Assembly (NCBI RefSeq): GCF_000226295.1
Contig: NC_016024.1
Coordinates: 1,967,501 to 2,031,500 of the forward strand
Direction of reading: 5' to 3'
DNA: 64,000 nucleotides
DNA from: Chloracidobacterium thermophilum B
GTDB taxonomy: Bacteria; Acidobacteriota; Blastocatellia; Chloracidobacteriales; Chloracidobacteriaceae
The notes beneath the pieces were generated by a model, which was given only the letters and a program-made list of their open reading frames with translations, had not been told where the DNA came from and made no database searches. A program made the position numbers and the translations under genes. Below are positions 27,353 through 36,474 of this stretch, in pieces. Position 1 is the first letter of the stretch. Each line of letters begins with the position of its first letter.

Positions 27353-28798
27353 CTAGCCGGGTGGCGTCGGGCGATGGGGAAGCGTCACGGTGAAGGTTGT
27401 CCCCTGCCCTGGCGTGCTTTCGACGGTAATCGTGCCGCCGTGATCCAGGATGATCTGGCGCGTTACGGCCAGCCCCAACCCGATGCCGGTGTCTTTGGTC
27501 GAAAAGTACGGGTCAAAGATGTGCTCCAGATCATTGGGCGCAATCCCCAGCCCGCTGTCCCGTACCTGAACCGCCTGCCCGGTGGCCGTGGGTGTAATGC
27601 GCAGATGCAGTTCGCCGCCGTGAGGCATGGCCTCGATGGCATTGATGACAAGGTTCGAGAAGCACGATTTGAGCGAGTCGGCATCCGCTTCGATGGGCAT
27701 CCCGCCGGTTTCATCCACACAGGTCAGGGAGACCTGCTGGGCCTCGGCTTTGGAGCGAACCACGTCGAGTACGGCCGCAATCAATTCGCCCAGCCGGACC
27801 GGACGCAGTGAAAGCGTAGCCGGACGGCCAATGCGCAGCACATTCGTCACCAGCGTGTTGAGGCGCGCAATCTCGTCCTTGACGGCTGCGGTCAGCCGCT
27901 CGAAGGTGGCGCGTTCGGCCGCATCGGAAGGTGCATAGCGGGTGCGAATGTGATCCATGGTGAGGTTGATGAAGTTGAGCGGGTTGCGGATTTCGTGGGC
28001 AATGCCGGAAGCCAGCCGGCCGACGACGGCCGCCCGTTCGGCCTGATTGAGACGTTCTTCCAGCTCCCGGACTTCGCGCAGGCGCACCACCATGGCATTG
28101 AAGCGCGCTGCCAGCAGGCCGATTTCGTCCCGTCGGTTGAGCTGCAGTTGCACCGTCAGGTCGCCAGCTTCAATCCGGCGCGTGGCCGTCACAAGATCGC
28201 CAATCGGCTGCGTGAAGCGCCACACCAGGGCAACCGCGACAACCAACGCGACCAGGAGCGCCGCACCGGTGGCCAGCAGCCGCTGGCGCGAAGTCGTGGC
28301 AATGGTCTCCGCCAACGTCTGGGCTGAAATCGTCACCACCACGTAGTTGCGCTCCGGCGCCCCGTCTTTGCCCAGGGCCTGAAAAGGAATGAACACCGTT
28401 CTGGCCAGACTGTTTTCTGTGGTGTTCGCCGCCAGCGGATCGCCTTCCTGTACCAGGCTTTCATCGGTCGGGAGTGCTAGCCGCTGTCCGCGCTCCGCCC
28501 GCAGGGTGCTGTCTGTTACCAAGCCATTCGCGTCCACGATGGCAATCCGCCGGATACGCTGGAGCTGGCTGGGCGTCAGGCGGCGTGACCGGATGAAATC
28601 ATCCAGGTAGTCGCTTGTGCTGATGCTCTGCAGGCCGACTTCCAGCGCCGTCGTCAGTTGTGCAGTCTGGGCTTCGACCTGTGCCAAAATCTGGCGTTCA
28701 GCACGGCGGTTGAGTTCATACAGCACCGCCACCATGCCAATGATGACAATGGAAAGCAGGGCAGCCAGCCGAAAGCGAAGATCGAGATAACGCGGCAT
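27353..28798 (-). CDS. Membrane sensor histidine kinase
   Basis: A protein of about 481 residues with a membrane span near 8-28, an extracytoplasmic sensor of about 150 residues and a second span (LLATGAALLVALVVAVALVW). A HAMP domain follows, then a phosphoacceptor H in ASGIAHEIRNPLNF (near 268) and a HATPase domain with DSGLGIAP and TGIGLGLA. ATG 28798 avoids a TTG start abutting nuoH. No response regulator is adjacent, so the partner is elsewhere. The H-box resembles NtrB-type kinases. The signal is unknown. Confidence 0.88.
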   Translation of the reverse strand: MPRYLDLRFRLAALLSIVIIGMVAVLYELNRRAERQILAQVEAQTAQLTTALEVGLQSISTSDYLDDFIRSRRLTPSQLQRIRRIAIVDANGLVTDSTLRAERGQRLALPTDESLVQEGDPLAANTTENSLARTVFIPFQALGKDGAPERNYVVVTISAQTLAETIATTSRQRLLATGAALLVALVVAVALVWRFTQPIGDLVTATRRIEAGDLTVQLQLNRRDEIGLLAARFNAMVVRLREVRELEERLNQAERAAVVGRLASGIAHEIRNPLNFINLTMDHIRTRYAPSDAAERATFERLTAAVKDEIARLNTLVTNVLRIGRPATLSLRPVRLGELIAAVLDVVRSKAEAQQVSLTCVDETGGMPIEADADSLKSCFSNLVINAIEAMPHGGELHLRITPTATGQAVQVRDSGLGIAPNDLEHIFDPYFSTKDTGIGLGLAVTRQIILDHGGTITVESTPGQGTTFTVTLPHRPTPPG

Positions 28799-28846
28799 CC
28801 GTGGAGACCTGCCAGGCCGGGCACCTGAACACGAGTGGGGAGACAA

Positions 28847-29869
28847 CTAAAACCATAGTCCCAGCGTGGCCGACAGAACGACATTGACCAGAGCCAGCGG
28901 GAGCAGGAACTTCCAGCCAAAATTCATCAACTGGTCATACCGCAGGCGCGGCGACGAAGCCCGCAGCCAGACATAGAGAAACAAAAACAGGGCCATTTTC
29001 AGTACGAAGTACACCGGCCCCAACCACGGTATCTGCGCCACGCCCGGCCCCTGCCAGCCCCCCAGGAACAGGGTCGTGGCCATGGCCGCTGCCGTGACCA
29101 TGTTGGCGTACTCCGCAATGAAGAACATGGCAAACTTCATGGAGCTGTATTCGGTGTGAAAGCCCGCCACAAGTTCACTTTCGGCTTCGGGCAAGTCAAA
29201 GGGGGCGCGGTTGGTCTCCGCAATCATGCTGATGAGGAACACGAAAAAGCCGATCGGTTGAAACCAGAAGACGTGCCAGCCCAGCCCCCACGCGCCGCCC
29301 TGCCGTTCCACAATGGTGACGAGATCGAGCGAACCGGCCTGAATCAGCACCCCGATGATGGACAGAGACATCGCCAGCTCATAGCTCACCAGTTGCGCCG
29401 AGGAACGCAGCCCGCCGAGCAGGCTGTACTTGTTATTCGAGGCATAGCCGGCCATGACGATGCCATAGACCCCCATGCCCGTCATCGCCAGCACGGCCAG
29501 CAAGCCCACATTGATACTCGTGACGTAGAGCGTTATGGGCCGGTCCAGAAAAGGCACGGTCACTTCCCCACCGACTGGAATCAGCACAAAGGTCATGAGC
29601 GCCGGCACCAGCGACAGTGCCGGAGCCATAACGTAAAGAAACTTGTCGGCATCCAGTGGAATAACATCTTCCTTGAAAATGAACTTCAGCCCATCGGCGA
29701 TGGGTTGAAACAGCCCGAACGGCCCGACCCGATTGGGACCATAGCGCATCTGAATGAAGGCCAGCAGTCGGCGCTCGATGAGCGACAAATAGGCCACCGT
29801 CGTCATGAGCAGGACGAAGCCGATGGCGATTTTCACACTCCAAGCAAGCAGTTGCTCAAAAGGCACCAT
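28847..29869 (-). CDS. nuoH: NADH-quinone oxidoreductase subunit H
   Basis: The 340-residue protein has about eight spans and the NuoH marks YLSLIERRLLAFIQMRYGPNR, GLFQPIADGLKFIFKED, SSAQLVSYELAMSL, ETNRAPFDLPEAESELVAGFHTEYS (quoted in part) and the terminal LRYDQLMNFGWK. It forms the quinone-site side of complex I's membrane arm. No other nuo gene lies next to it: a kinase follows and a zinc-ribbon protein gene is divergent. The enzyme therefore depends on genes elsewhere. Confidence 0.95.
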   Translation of the reverse strand: MVPFEQLLAWSVKIAIGFVLLMTTVAYLSLIERRLLAFIQMRYGPNRVGPFGLFQPIADGLKFIFKEDVIPLDADKFLYVMAPALSLVPALMTFVLIPVGGEVTVPFLDRPITLYVTSINVGLLAVLAMTGMGVYGIVMAGYASNNKYSLLGGLRSSAQLVSYELAMSLSIIGVLIQAGSLDLVTIVERQGGAWGLGWHVFWFQPIGFFVFLISMIAETNRAPFDLPEAESELVAGFHTEYSSMKFAMFFIAEYANMVTAAAMATTLFLGGWQGPGVAQIPWLGPVYFVLKMALFLFLYVWLRASSPRLRYDQLMNFGWKFLLPLALVNVVLSATLGLWF

Positions 29870-30032
29870 GGGGTTTGACCAGTGACCAGCGTCTCCGTTG
29901 CAGCCGGATGCAACGGTTTATGTATGCTGGCGTACCCTATCATTGCCAACCGGCGCTGCAAACCCTTCCCAAACCAGCGACCGATTCGGCACACTGCCCC
30001 TTACAGACCTTGCCCACGGAGCGACTGAGTTC

Positions 30033-30461
30033 ATGCCACGTTCCAGCTTTTGCCCGGCCAACTTTTGCCCGGCCTGTGGTGAGTCCTTACCGTTGCCGGC
30101 TGACGGGCAGCGTGCGCGTGGGCGGGAGACACTGCGCGGCCGCCGTTGCGCCGCTTGTGGTTATCGCATTGGTGGTTTTCACTGGAAAACCTTTGGGTTA
30201 GGCGTCTGTCTGGGACTCTCGCTGGGTGCCGGACAAGTGGTTTGGCAGGCCGTTCAACCGCCACCGCCCCTGCCGCCGCTCACCACGGCGCAGGCACTTA
30301 CCGGCAGCCCCCCGGTTGGCCCGGAGACCAGTCGGGAAACCGCTGGTACAACCCTTTCCCGCGAGCGCCACCGCTGTGGTGCTCCGACCAAAAAAGGCAC
30401 CCCCTGCCAGCGGTGGGTCAGTGGTGCCACGGGCTACTGCTGGCAACACCGGAAAGACTGA
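30033..30461 (+). CDS. Zinc-ribbon, membrane-anchored hypothetical protein
   Basis: A 142-residue protein. An N-terminal zinc ribbon (CPACGES... RCAACGYR, about residues 11-48) precedes one hydrophobic span (about 58-75) and a Pro/Thr linker. A C-terminal motif RCGAPTKKGTPCQRWV...GYCWQHR follows, a Cys/His pattern recurrent in small bacterial and phage proteins. The frame opens at 29898; ATG 30033 has GGAG 11 bases upstream and starts directly before the ribbon. The stop lies one base before the rnhB start. Function unknown. Confidence 0.65.
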   Translation: MPRSSFCPANFCPACGESLPLPADGQRARGRETLRGRRCAACGYRIGGFHWKTFGLGVCLGLSLGAGQVVWQAVQPPPPLPPLTTAQALTGSPPVGPETSRETAGTTLSRERHRCGAPTKKGTPCQRWVSGATGYCWQHRKD

Positions 30462-30462
30462 A

Positions 30463-31095
30463 ATGGCACACCGGGCGTACCCGACCACTGAGTTTGAAGC
30501 GCCCTACTGGGCCAGGGGACTGAACCATATTGCCGGTGTGGACGAAGCCGGGCGTGGCGCCTGGGCCGGCCCTGTCGTCGCCGCGGCCGTGGTGCTCAAC
30601 CCGGAGACCATCCCGGCCGGGCTTCAGGATTCCAAGCAACTGACGCCAGCGCAACGGGAACGGCTTGTCCCCCGGATCGAAGCCGCGGCCTATGGCATCG
30701 GCATCGGTGTCGTGGAGGCGGCGGTCATTGACCGCATCAACATCCTGGAAGCCACCCGGCAGGCCATGCAGCAGGCGCTGGCGGCGCTGTCTTCCCGACC
30801 GGATGTACTGCTCCTCGACGCCCTCTCCCTTCCGAACGTCCCCATCCCTCAACAGTCGGTCGTGCAGGGCGACGCGCGCTCCGTCTCGATTGCCGCCGCT
30901 TCCATCATCGCCAAGGTGTACCGTGACCGGCTCATGGAGAAGCTTGATGCCCAATACCCCATGTATGGTTTTTCACGTCATAAAGGGTATGGGACGGCCT
31001 ACCATCAGCAGCAACTTCGCCGTTGTGGCCCCAGCCCCGTTCACCGGCTGACCTTTCGGGGCGTCGTCCCCGCCTCCCCTGAAACCAATCCTTAA
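30463..31095 (+). CDS. rnhB: Ribonuclease HII
   Basis: The 210-residue enzyme removes RNA from RNA/DNA hybrids, including single ribonucleotides. It shows HIAGVDEAGRGAWAGPVVAAA (quoted in part, with Asp and Glu), DSKQLTPAQRERL, LLLDAL, GDARSVSIAAASIIAKVYRD and YGFSRHKGYGT. The open frame starts earlier, over the zinc-ribbon gene, but ATG 30463 has GGAAAG six bases upstream and gives the family start. It is translationally close-coupled to the gene before it. Confidence 0.94.
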   Translation: MAHRAYPTTEFEAPYWARGLNHIAGVDEAGRGAWAGPVVAAAVVLNPETIPAGLQDSKQLTPAQRERLVPRIEAAAYGIGIGVVEAAVIDRINILEATRQAMQQALAALSSRPDVLLLDALSLPNVPIPQQSVVQGDARSVSIAAASIIAKVYRDRLMEKLDAQYPMYGFSRHKGYGTAYHQQQLRRCGPSPVHRLTFRGVVPASPETNP

Positions 31096-31145
31096 CTTTT
31101 TGATTCCAGACAAGTTAGAATAGATCACCCCCAACTTTCCGGCGT

Positions 31146-31174
31146 TTGACACGGTATATTCTTTGTGATACCGT
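31146..31174 (+). promoter_or_regulatory. Promoter-like site with inverted repeat upstream of the TPR gene
   Basis: TTGACA at 31146-31151 is followed after 17 bases by a weak TACCGT. Overlapping it is a perfect 7-bp inverted repeat, ACGGTAT (31151-31157) and ATACCGT (31168-31174), parted by 10 bases. This could be a repressor site or a leader hairpin. A second candidate, TTAACT with TAGAAT 18 bases on, lies about 50 bases upstream. Confidence 0.35.
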
Positions 31175-31248
31175 CACCCACCTATCAGCCTTGAGCTTCT
31201 ATCGTCGCAATATCTTTCAGCGGCGTTTACCGCGACGGGAGCCACGCC

Positions 31249-34200
31249 ATGTCCTATACAAAAGCCAACGATTTACGAAAAGCCGAGAAGCTCGTTCAAC
31301 AAGGCAAAGTCAAGCTTGCGATCAAGGAGTATGAAAACCTGGTCGCATCGAATCCGGGCGACACCAATTTGCTCAACATTCTTGGCGATTTGTATGTCCG
31401 GGACGGGCGGAATGACGATGCCATTATCACCTTTGTCAAGTTGGCTGAAGCGACGCTGCGCGATGGGCACACGCCGCGGGCAATTGCGGTGTACAAGAAA
31501 ATCTACAAACTGGCTCCCGGTAACGCCGATGTCGCGCTGAAGCTGGCGGAACTGTACATTCGCCAGAATCTGATTGTCGAAGCGCGCAAGCAGTACCTTG
31601 AACTGGCCGATTACTACACCAAAAATGGCCGCAGTCAGCAGGCGCTTGAACTCTTGCAGCGCGTTGCCGATCTCGATCCCGAAAATGTCCCTGCCCGGTT
31701 GCGCCTTGCCGAGAATTACCAGCGGGAAGGTATGACGGAGAAGGCGATTGAGGCCTACATTGCAGCCGGCTCACAGCTTATTCGCAAATCCAGCTTGGCT
31801 GAAGCCCAGCAGGTTTTCCAGCGCGTCCTCGAACTCAACCCCATGAGCACCCCTGCCCTCAACTCTCTGGCTACGATTTACATCAAGCAGGGTGATCCCG
31901 GCCGGGCGGTTGAGCTGCTCGACAAGGTGGTGCGACAACGCCCGGACGACACCGACCTGCTCATCCTCAGCGGACGCATCTACCTTCAGGCCGAGTTGCT
32001 GGAAGAGGCTGAAAAAGCGCTGCTCAAGCTCCTCAAAGTGGATAAAACCCGCTTTGAATACGTTTTGACACTGGCCCAGAAATTCGCCGAACGCGGTTAT
32101 CACGACCGGGCTGTAAGCCTGATCGAGCAGTGCGTTGAGCCGATGGTCACCCGGCGGCAGGAAACGCGCGGCGTGGAACTGCTCAAATCCATTCTTGAAA
32201 CTGAGCCATATCACGTTGCGGCTCATCAGTGTCTGGTGCTGCTCTACAAGCGACTCGGCGAAAGCAATGAGCTGTTGGGAGCACTCAAAGCCTTGGCCCA
32301 TGCAGCTCGGCACCATCACAAGCGCGACATCGCCGAACAGGCACTTAGGGAACTCATTGAACTGGAGCCGAATGAGCCAGCCCATCTGGAACTGATGCAG
32401 GCCTGGGGCTTCACGAGCACGGTCAGCCCGACCATCGCTGAACGGGACCGTTTGATCAACGCTCCGGTGTACGCCGGTGGCGTTGGACAGCGCGTGGAGT
32501 TCGTTGATATTCCGACGGTAAATCAACCCCTTACACCAACCGCCGGACCAGCGAACGACTTTGGCTACACCTCCGGGTCAGGTTTTCAACCCCAAGAAAC
32601 ACTGGCCTACCATCCGTCTGGAGCACCTGGCTTTGGCTTTGGTGGGACGACTGGTGGTTGGACGGACTTTACTTCGCCAGCTTCGGGAAACTTTACCCCA
32701 CAAGCGCCGGGAACCGGCTTTGAAAGCGGGTTCAACGGCATGCAAAGCGGCGGTTTTGGCGTGCAGGGCAGCAGCGGCATGGGGACTCCGGGCGGCAGCT
32801 TCGGGCCATTTGGCACGCCTCCACCGCCGGTCGGCGGCTATGTCCCACCCGCAACTGAGGTGCTCCCGGAAGAGGCGCGGCGGCTCAAAGGCGATGCCGA
32901 GCGTTTTGCCAACCTGGGTATGCCGGATCAGGCTATCCACCTGCTTCACGAAGCCGTCCAGCAGGCACCACACAGCATTGAGCTGCGGCTGCTTCTCAAA
33001 CAGCTTTACACCGACATCGGACAGCCACAGGAAGCTGCCCAACAGGCGACAGTCCTCGCCTCACTGTATGCCCAACAGGGGGATTACGCCCAAAGCCAAC
33101 GTTTCCAGCAGGAAGCCCAGCAGGCAGCCGGTTCCATCCCAGCCGGAGGGAGCTTTGACCTGTCATCCGCAACTGTCAGTTCACCACCGCCATCAGGTGG
33201 GGATGAAGTCGAGATAGACATCAGCGGCGAGGTACAGGCCCCGGCACCGGCCCCCTTCGCCGCCTCAGCCCCGTCCAGCACCAGCAGTCCGGCCGGCAGT
33301 GATTTTGGCTACACGAGCGGCGATGGCTTCGTCATTCCGACTGACGCGATTTATTCCGGCCCAGCCCATTTTCCGGCAACGCAGCCGCCGGAAGAACCAT
33401 TCACGGTTCAGGTTCCAACCTTTGACCTGCGCAAGGATCAACCCGGCGAAGTTTCTGTCTCCATGACAGAAGAAAAATTGCGTGAGCAGTTGGAGGGCGT
33501 GAACTTTTACATTGAGCAGGGGTTCTATGACATTGCCCGCGACAATCTGACCAAGCTGAGTTTGGACTTCCCCAACCACCCTGAAATTCTTGCCCTTCTC
33601 GCCAAAGTTCAGGCCCCCGTGCAGCCCAAGGCGTCCGAGCCAACACTGAAGAGCCTGGCCGTTCCGACGGATGCGCCTGCCGAAGTTCCCGTCTCCAAAC
33701 CGGAATCCATCGGGTCGCTGATGAACGGACTGGTGAGCGAACTCGAAAAGGCTCTCGAAGAACTCGAAATGGGCCACTTCGATGCACCGGCCGTCACCAA
33801 TCTGTCAACCAAACCCGAAGCTGCAACCGACAAGACGCCGACCGGTCCGCTCTTTTTGGGCGAGTCCGGGCTTCAGGATGTCTTTGACGAATTCAAGCAA
33901 AGTGTGGAAGTGGATACCGAGGCCACGCCAGACTTTGAAACCCACTACAACCTCGGTTTGGCTTACAAGGACATGGACCTCTTTGATGAGGCTATCGAGG
34001 AGTTCCAGACCGCTTTTCGCGGCACCGACCCTAACTCTCCTGACCCCCACTACTTCCAAGTCTGTAACATGCTGGGGCTGTGCTTTATGGCCAAAAACGA
34101 ACCACAACTGGCCACGGTGTGGTTCAAGCGTGGCGTCGAAGCCCCCGGCCGGACAGAAGATGAATACCAGGCGATGCGGTATGATCTGGGGCTGGCCTAT

Positions 34201-34320
34201 GAGCAGATGGGACGCTACGACCAAGCCCTCGAAGTCTTTGAAATGGTCTATGCTGTGGACATCAACTACCGCGAAGTCGCCGAGAAACTCGCTGAACTCC
34301 GGCGACGTGTCAAACATTGA
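31249..34320 (+). CDS. Large tetratricopeptide-repeat protein
   Basis: A 1023-residue cytoplasmic-looking protein with no signal peptide or membrane span. TPR arrays fill about residues 5-390 (for example DTNLLNILGDLYVRDGRNDD), 540-625 and 900-1015. Between them lie Gly/Pro/Ser-rich linkers (about 430-540 and 625-720). A ten-residue motif DFGYTSGxGF occurs twice, at 437 and 685, once in each linker. The last TPR block follows an acidic segment and ends RRRVKH. It is probably a scaffold; partners are unknown. rnhB upstream and a small membrane protein downstream give no clue. Confidence 0.85.
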   Translation: MSYTKANDLRKAEKLVQQGKVKLAIKEYENLVASNPGDTNLLNILGDLYVRDGRNDDAIITFVKLAEATLRDGHTPRAIAVYKKIYKLAPGNADVALKLAELYIRQNLIVEARKQYLELADYYTKNGRSQQALELLQRVADLDPENVPARLRLAENYQREGMTEKAIEAYIAAGSQLIRKSSLAEAQQVFQRVLELNPMSTPALNSLATIYIKQGDPGRAVELLDKVVRQRPDDTDLLILSGRIYLQAELLEEAEKALLKLLKVDKTRFEYVLTLAQKFAERGYHDRAVSLIEQCVEPMVTRRQETRGVELLKSILETEPYHVAAHQCLVLLYKRLGESNELLGALKALAHAARHHHKRDIAEQALRELIELEPNEPAHLELMQAWGFTSTVSPTIAERDRLINAPVYAGGVGQRVEFVDIPTVNQPLTPTAGPANDFGYTSGSGFQPQETLAYHPSGAPGFGFGGTTGGWTDFTSPASGNFTPQAPGTGFESGFNGMQSGGFGVQGSSGMGTPGGSFGPFGTPPPPVGGYVPPATEVLPEEARRLKGDAERFANLGMPDQAIHLLHEAVQQAPHSIELRLLLKQLYTDIGQPQEAAQQATVLASLYAQQGDYAQSQRFQQEAQQAAGSIPAGGSFDLSSATVSSPPPSGGDEVEIDISGEVQAPAPAPFAASAPSSTSSPAGSDFGYTSGDGFVIPTDAIYSGPAHFPATQPPEEPFTVQVPTFDLRKDQPGEVSVSMTEEKLREQLEGVNFYIEQGFYDIARDNLTKLSLDFPNHPEILALLAKVQAPVQPKASEPTLKSLAVPTDAPAEVPVSKPESIGSLMNGLVSELEKALEELEMGHFDAPAVTNLSTKPEAATDKTPTGPLFLGESGLQDVFDEFKQSVEVDTEATPDFETHYNLGLAYKDMDLFDEAIEEFQTAFRGTDPNSPDPHYFQVCNMLGLCFMAKNEPQLATVWFKRGVEAPGRTEDEYQAMRYDLGLAYEQMGRYDQALEVFEMVYAVDINYREVAEKLAELRRRVKH

Positions 34321-34360
34321 CGGTCAAACACTACCCCCACACACCTGACGCCTTTGCCCC

Positions 34361-34621
34361 GTGTCCGTCAAGCTGACCGCCATTCTCTTCATTGCCCTGT
34401 GTTTTGAGGTTGGGCTGCTGCTGGCCATCATCCCGTGGACGAACTACTGGGAAAACAACTTCTTTCTGTTCTGGTTGACGGCCCGTTTCCCAGGCAGTCA
34501 GCTTGCGGCCATTGTCCAGAGCGGTTACGTGCGCGGCGCGGTCACTGGCATCGGGCTGGTCAACCTTGCCCTTGGCTTCCTCGAAATCACAGGTTTTCGT
34601 CGGCTTCCCACTGAGGCATAG
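34361..34621 (+). CDS. Small two-span membrane protein
   Basis: An 86-residue protein starting on GTG. Two hydrophobic segments (about 5-25 and 58-78) flank a polar loop with NYWENNFFLFWLTARFP. The family is not recognised with certainty. It follows the TPR gene by 40 bases and ends convergently 12 bases from the cytochrome gene stop. No strong ribosome site is visible, which keeps the start uncertain. Confidence 0.6.
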   Translation: MSVKLTAILFIALCFEVGLLLAIIPWTNYWENNFFLFWLTARFPGSQLAAIVQSGYVRGAVTGIGLVNLALGFLEITGFRRLPTEA

Positions 34622-34633
34622 CCAGTCCAACGC

Positions 34634-36448
34634 CTACTCGCCAATGTCAATGGCCTCGGTTTTGCCCAGTTCAGCGCGGAAAGCCGCGAGTCGGGCGGCT
34701 GGAATCTGCCAGTTGGTATCAAGGGGTACGCTGGCCGGGCGAACCCAGTCCGCCCCTTTGGGCAAGGTCCGCCACCACGCGGCGTACCGCGCAATGACCG
34801 CCTCCCGATCACGTTCATCGGCCAGGTAAAAGAATCCGAAGTCTTCCCCTGAAACACTGCGCAGGGCATCGTAGGCGAAGTACCGGACGGCCGGATAGCG
34901 GTCGCGCAGCGCCTCAATGAGAAAAGGAATCGCCCATTTGCGATCACGGGCGCGCCCATCAGCACCGCTCGTTCCCAAAGCCCACGCAGCCGTGATCCGC
35001 GCCGAGGGGTCACGGCTGAAGAGTTCCCGTACGATTTCCGCAATCCTGGCTTCCGGGCGTGCCGCATTTGCGGCAGAGAGCGCATACCGGGACCCGTACC
35101 ACTGCGTCATGTAGCGCGCCGCCCAGTCGGCACTTTCGCCCGGATGACACATGTTGCACCCGTTCGGCATGTTGGTCGAAAGGCTCTTGTCCGGCTCAGG
35201 GTTCAGAATGCGGTGGGTTCGTTTGGCAGTGAGCAACCCAAAGGAAATACGCGGCCGGTGGCATTCGTAGCAGGCGCTGCCGCTGCTGTCGGCCCGGTGA
35301 TGCGTGTGGGCTTCAAGGTTGGCGGCAATGCTGGCATGGCACTGGGTACAGGACTTGTTCCCCCGCATCTCATCGTGCATCAGGGATTGCTGGCGTCCTT
35401 TGTGAACATCGTGGCAGCTCACACAGGTCATGTTGCCTTCGGTGTGGCACTTGCTCATCAGCAGCCCCTGATACTCGTAAGCTGTCAGGCGCGGCGTGCC
35501 GTCGGGATAGAAACGTGGTGCAAAACTGTAGTTGCCGACTTTGGCTGTGATGTCCAGCGGGCGGTAGTATTTCGACAAATCCTCACCGGGCGTGTAGGGA
35601 TCGCCTTTGGCCATAATTTCCCGGATGTTGTTGATCTCGACGGGCAGCCGTTGCCCATGGCAGTGACCGCACACCTGGGTGTTGGTGTGCTTGTCCCGCT
35701 TCGCCTGGTTGACAATCGTCGGATCATCTGCCCGTGCCTGCCGGCGTAGCCAGGTCCAGCCAAAGGACTGATTTTTTTCAACGTGCAGCTTTCCGGGGCC
35801 GTGGCACGCTTCGCAGCCGATGCCCAGTTCCTCGACACTGGTGTTGGTAAACTGCCCGGTTTTCAGGTCCATGCCGGGCCTGCCCTTGACGTTGTGGCAA
35901 AAGATGCAGTTGTTGTTCCACACACTGGTGTGGCGGCTGAAATCGGGCAAATCCGGGTGCAGAAACAGCCCCTGCAGGTTGAACCAGTATTTTTTCTCGA
36001 TGTTCCAGGCAATAGGCAGGCGGTAAAAGGTTGTCCCGACTTGGGTGACATACTGCTGGAAACGACGCGACCCGATGGTGCGAACGATTTTTGCCACGCC
36101 CATGCGGCCGCTCGGATCGAGCGTTTCCATGAAAAATTCATCACCCTGCCGGAACATCCGCGAAGTAACCCCCTGATAGGTGTAGGTGGCGTTGTTGAAA
36201 TCACCCACCACAGTTTCCGGGGTCGCCGGTTGCGTCATTTTGTGGTGATGCGATTGTGACCAGTGGGCAAACTGGTCCTGGTGACAGGCCCGGCAGCTTT
36301 CCGATCCCACATAAGCCACCTGCGACAGGTCTGGGGCGTAGGTGCGCAGTTCGTCCACCTGCCGTTGCCAGACCCACCACACCAAGCCGGCCAGCAGAAT
36401 ACAGCCGAGTAGGACGCCGATTTTGAGTGCAGCCGATTTCGAGACCAT
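34634..36448 (-). CDS. Membrane-anchored octaheme c-type cytochrome
   Basis: A 604-residue protein with an N-terminal span (about 8-27) and eight CXXCH haem-binding sites, at residues 52, 181, 212, 260, 342, 367, 393 and 431. Additional His residues can supply sixth ligands. After the haem region, about 470-600 is helical and HEAT-like (DPSARITAAWALG, YPAVRYFAYDALRS). This protein should sit on the outer face of the inner membrane and pass electrons among quinol, periplasmic or extracellular partners. The substrate is not known. It shares a strand with the pseudo-peptidase and UbiD genes, 26 bases from the former. Confidence 0.88.
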   Translation of the reverse strand: MVSKSAALKIGVLLGCILLAGLVWWVWQRQVDELRTYAPDLSQVAYVGSESCRACHQDQFAHWSQSHHHKMTQPATPETVVGDFNNATYTYQGVTSRMFRQGDEFFMETLDPSGRMGVAKIVRTIGSRRFQQYVTQVGTTFYRLPIAWNIEKKYWFNLQGLFLHPDLPDFSRHTSVWNNNCIFCHNVKGRPGMDLKTGQFTNTSVEELGIGCEACHGPGKLHVEKNQSFGWTWLRRQARADDPTIVNQAKRDKHTNTQVCGHCHGQRLPVEINNIREIMAKGDPYTPGEDLSKYYRPLDITAKVGNYSFAPRFYPDGTPRLTAYEYQGLLMSKCHTEGNMTCVSCHDVHKGRQQSLMHDEMRGNKSCTQCHASIAANLEAHTHHRADSSGSACYECHRPRISFGLLTAKRTHRILNPEPDKSLSTNMPNGCNMCHPGESADWAARYMTQWYGSRYALSAANAARPEARIAEIVRELFSRDPSARITAAWALGTSGADGRARDRKWAIPFLIEALRDRYPAVRYFAYDALRSVSGEDFGFFYLADERDREAVIARYAAWWRTLPKGADWVRPASVPLDTNWQIPAARLAAFRAELGKTEAIDIGE

Positions 36449-36474
36449 AGGGACTTCAGAACAAACCGGAGCTT

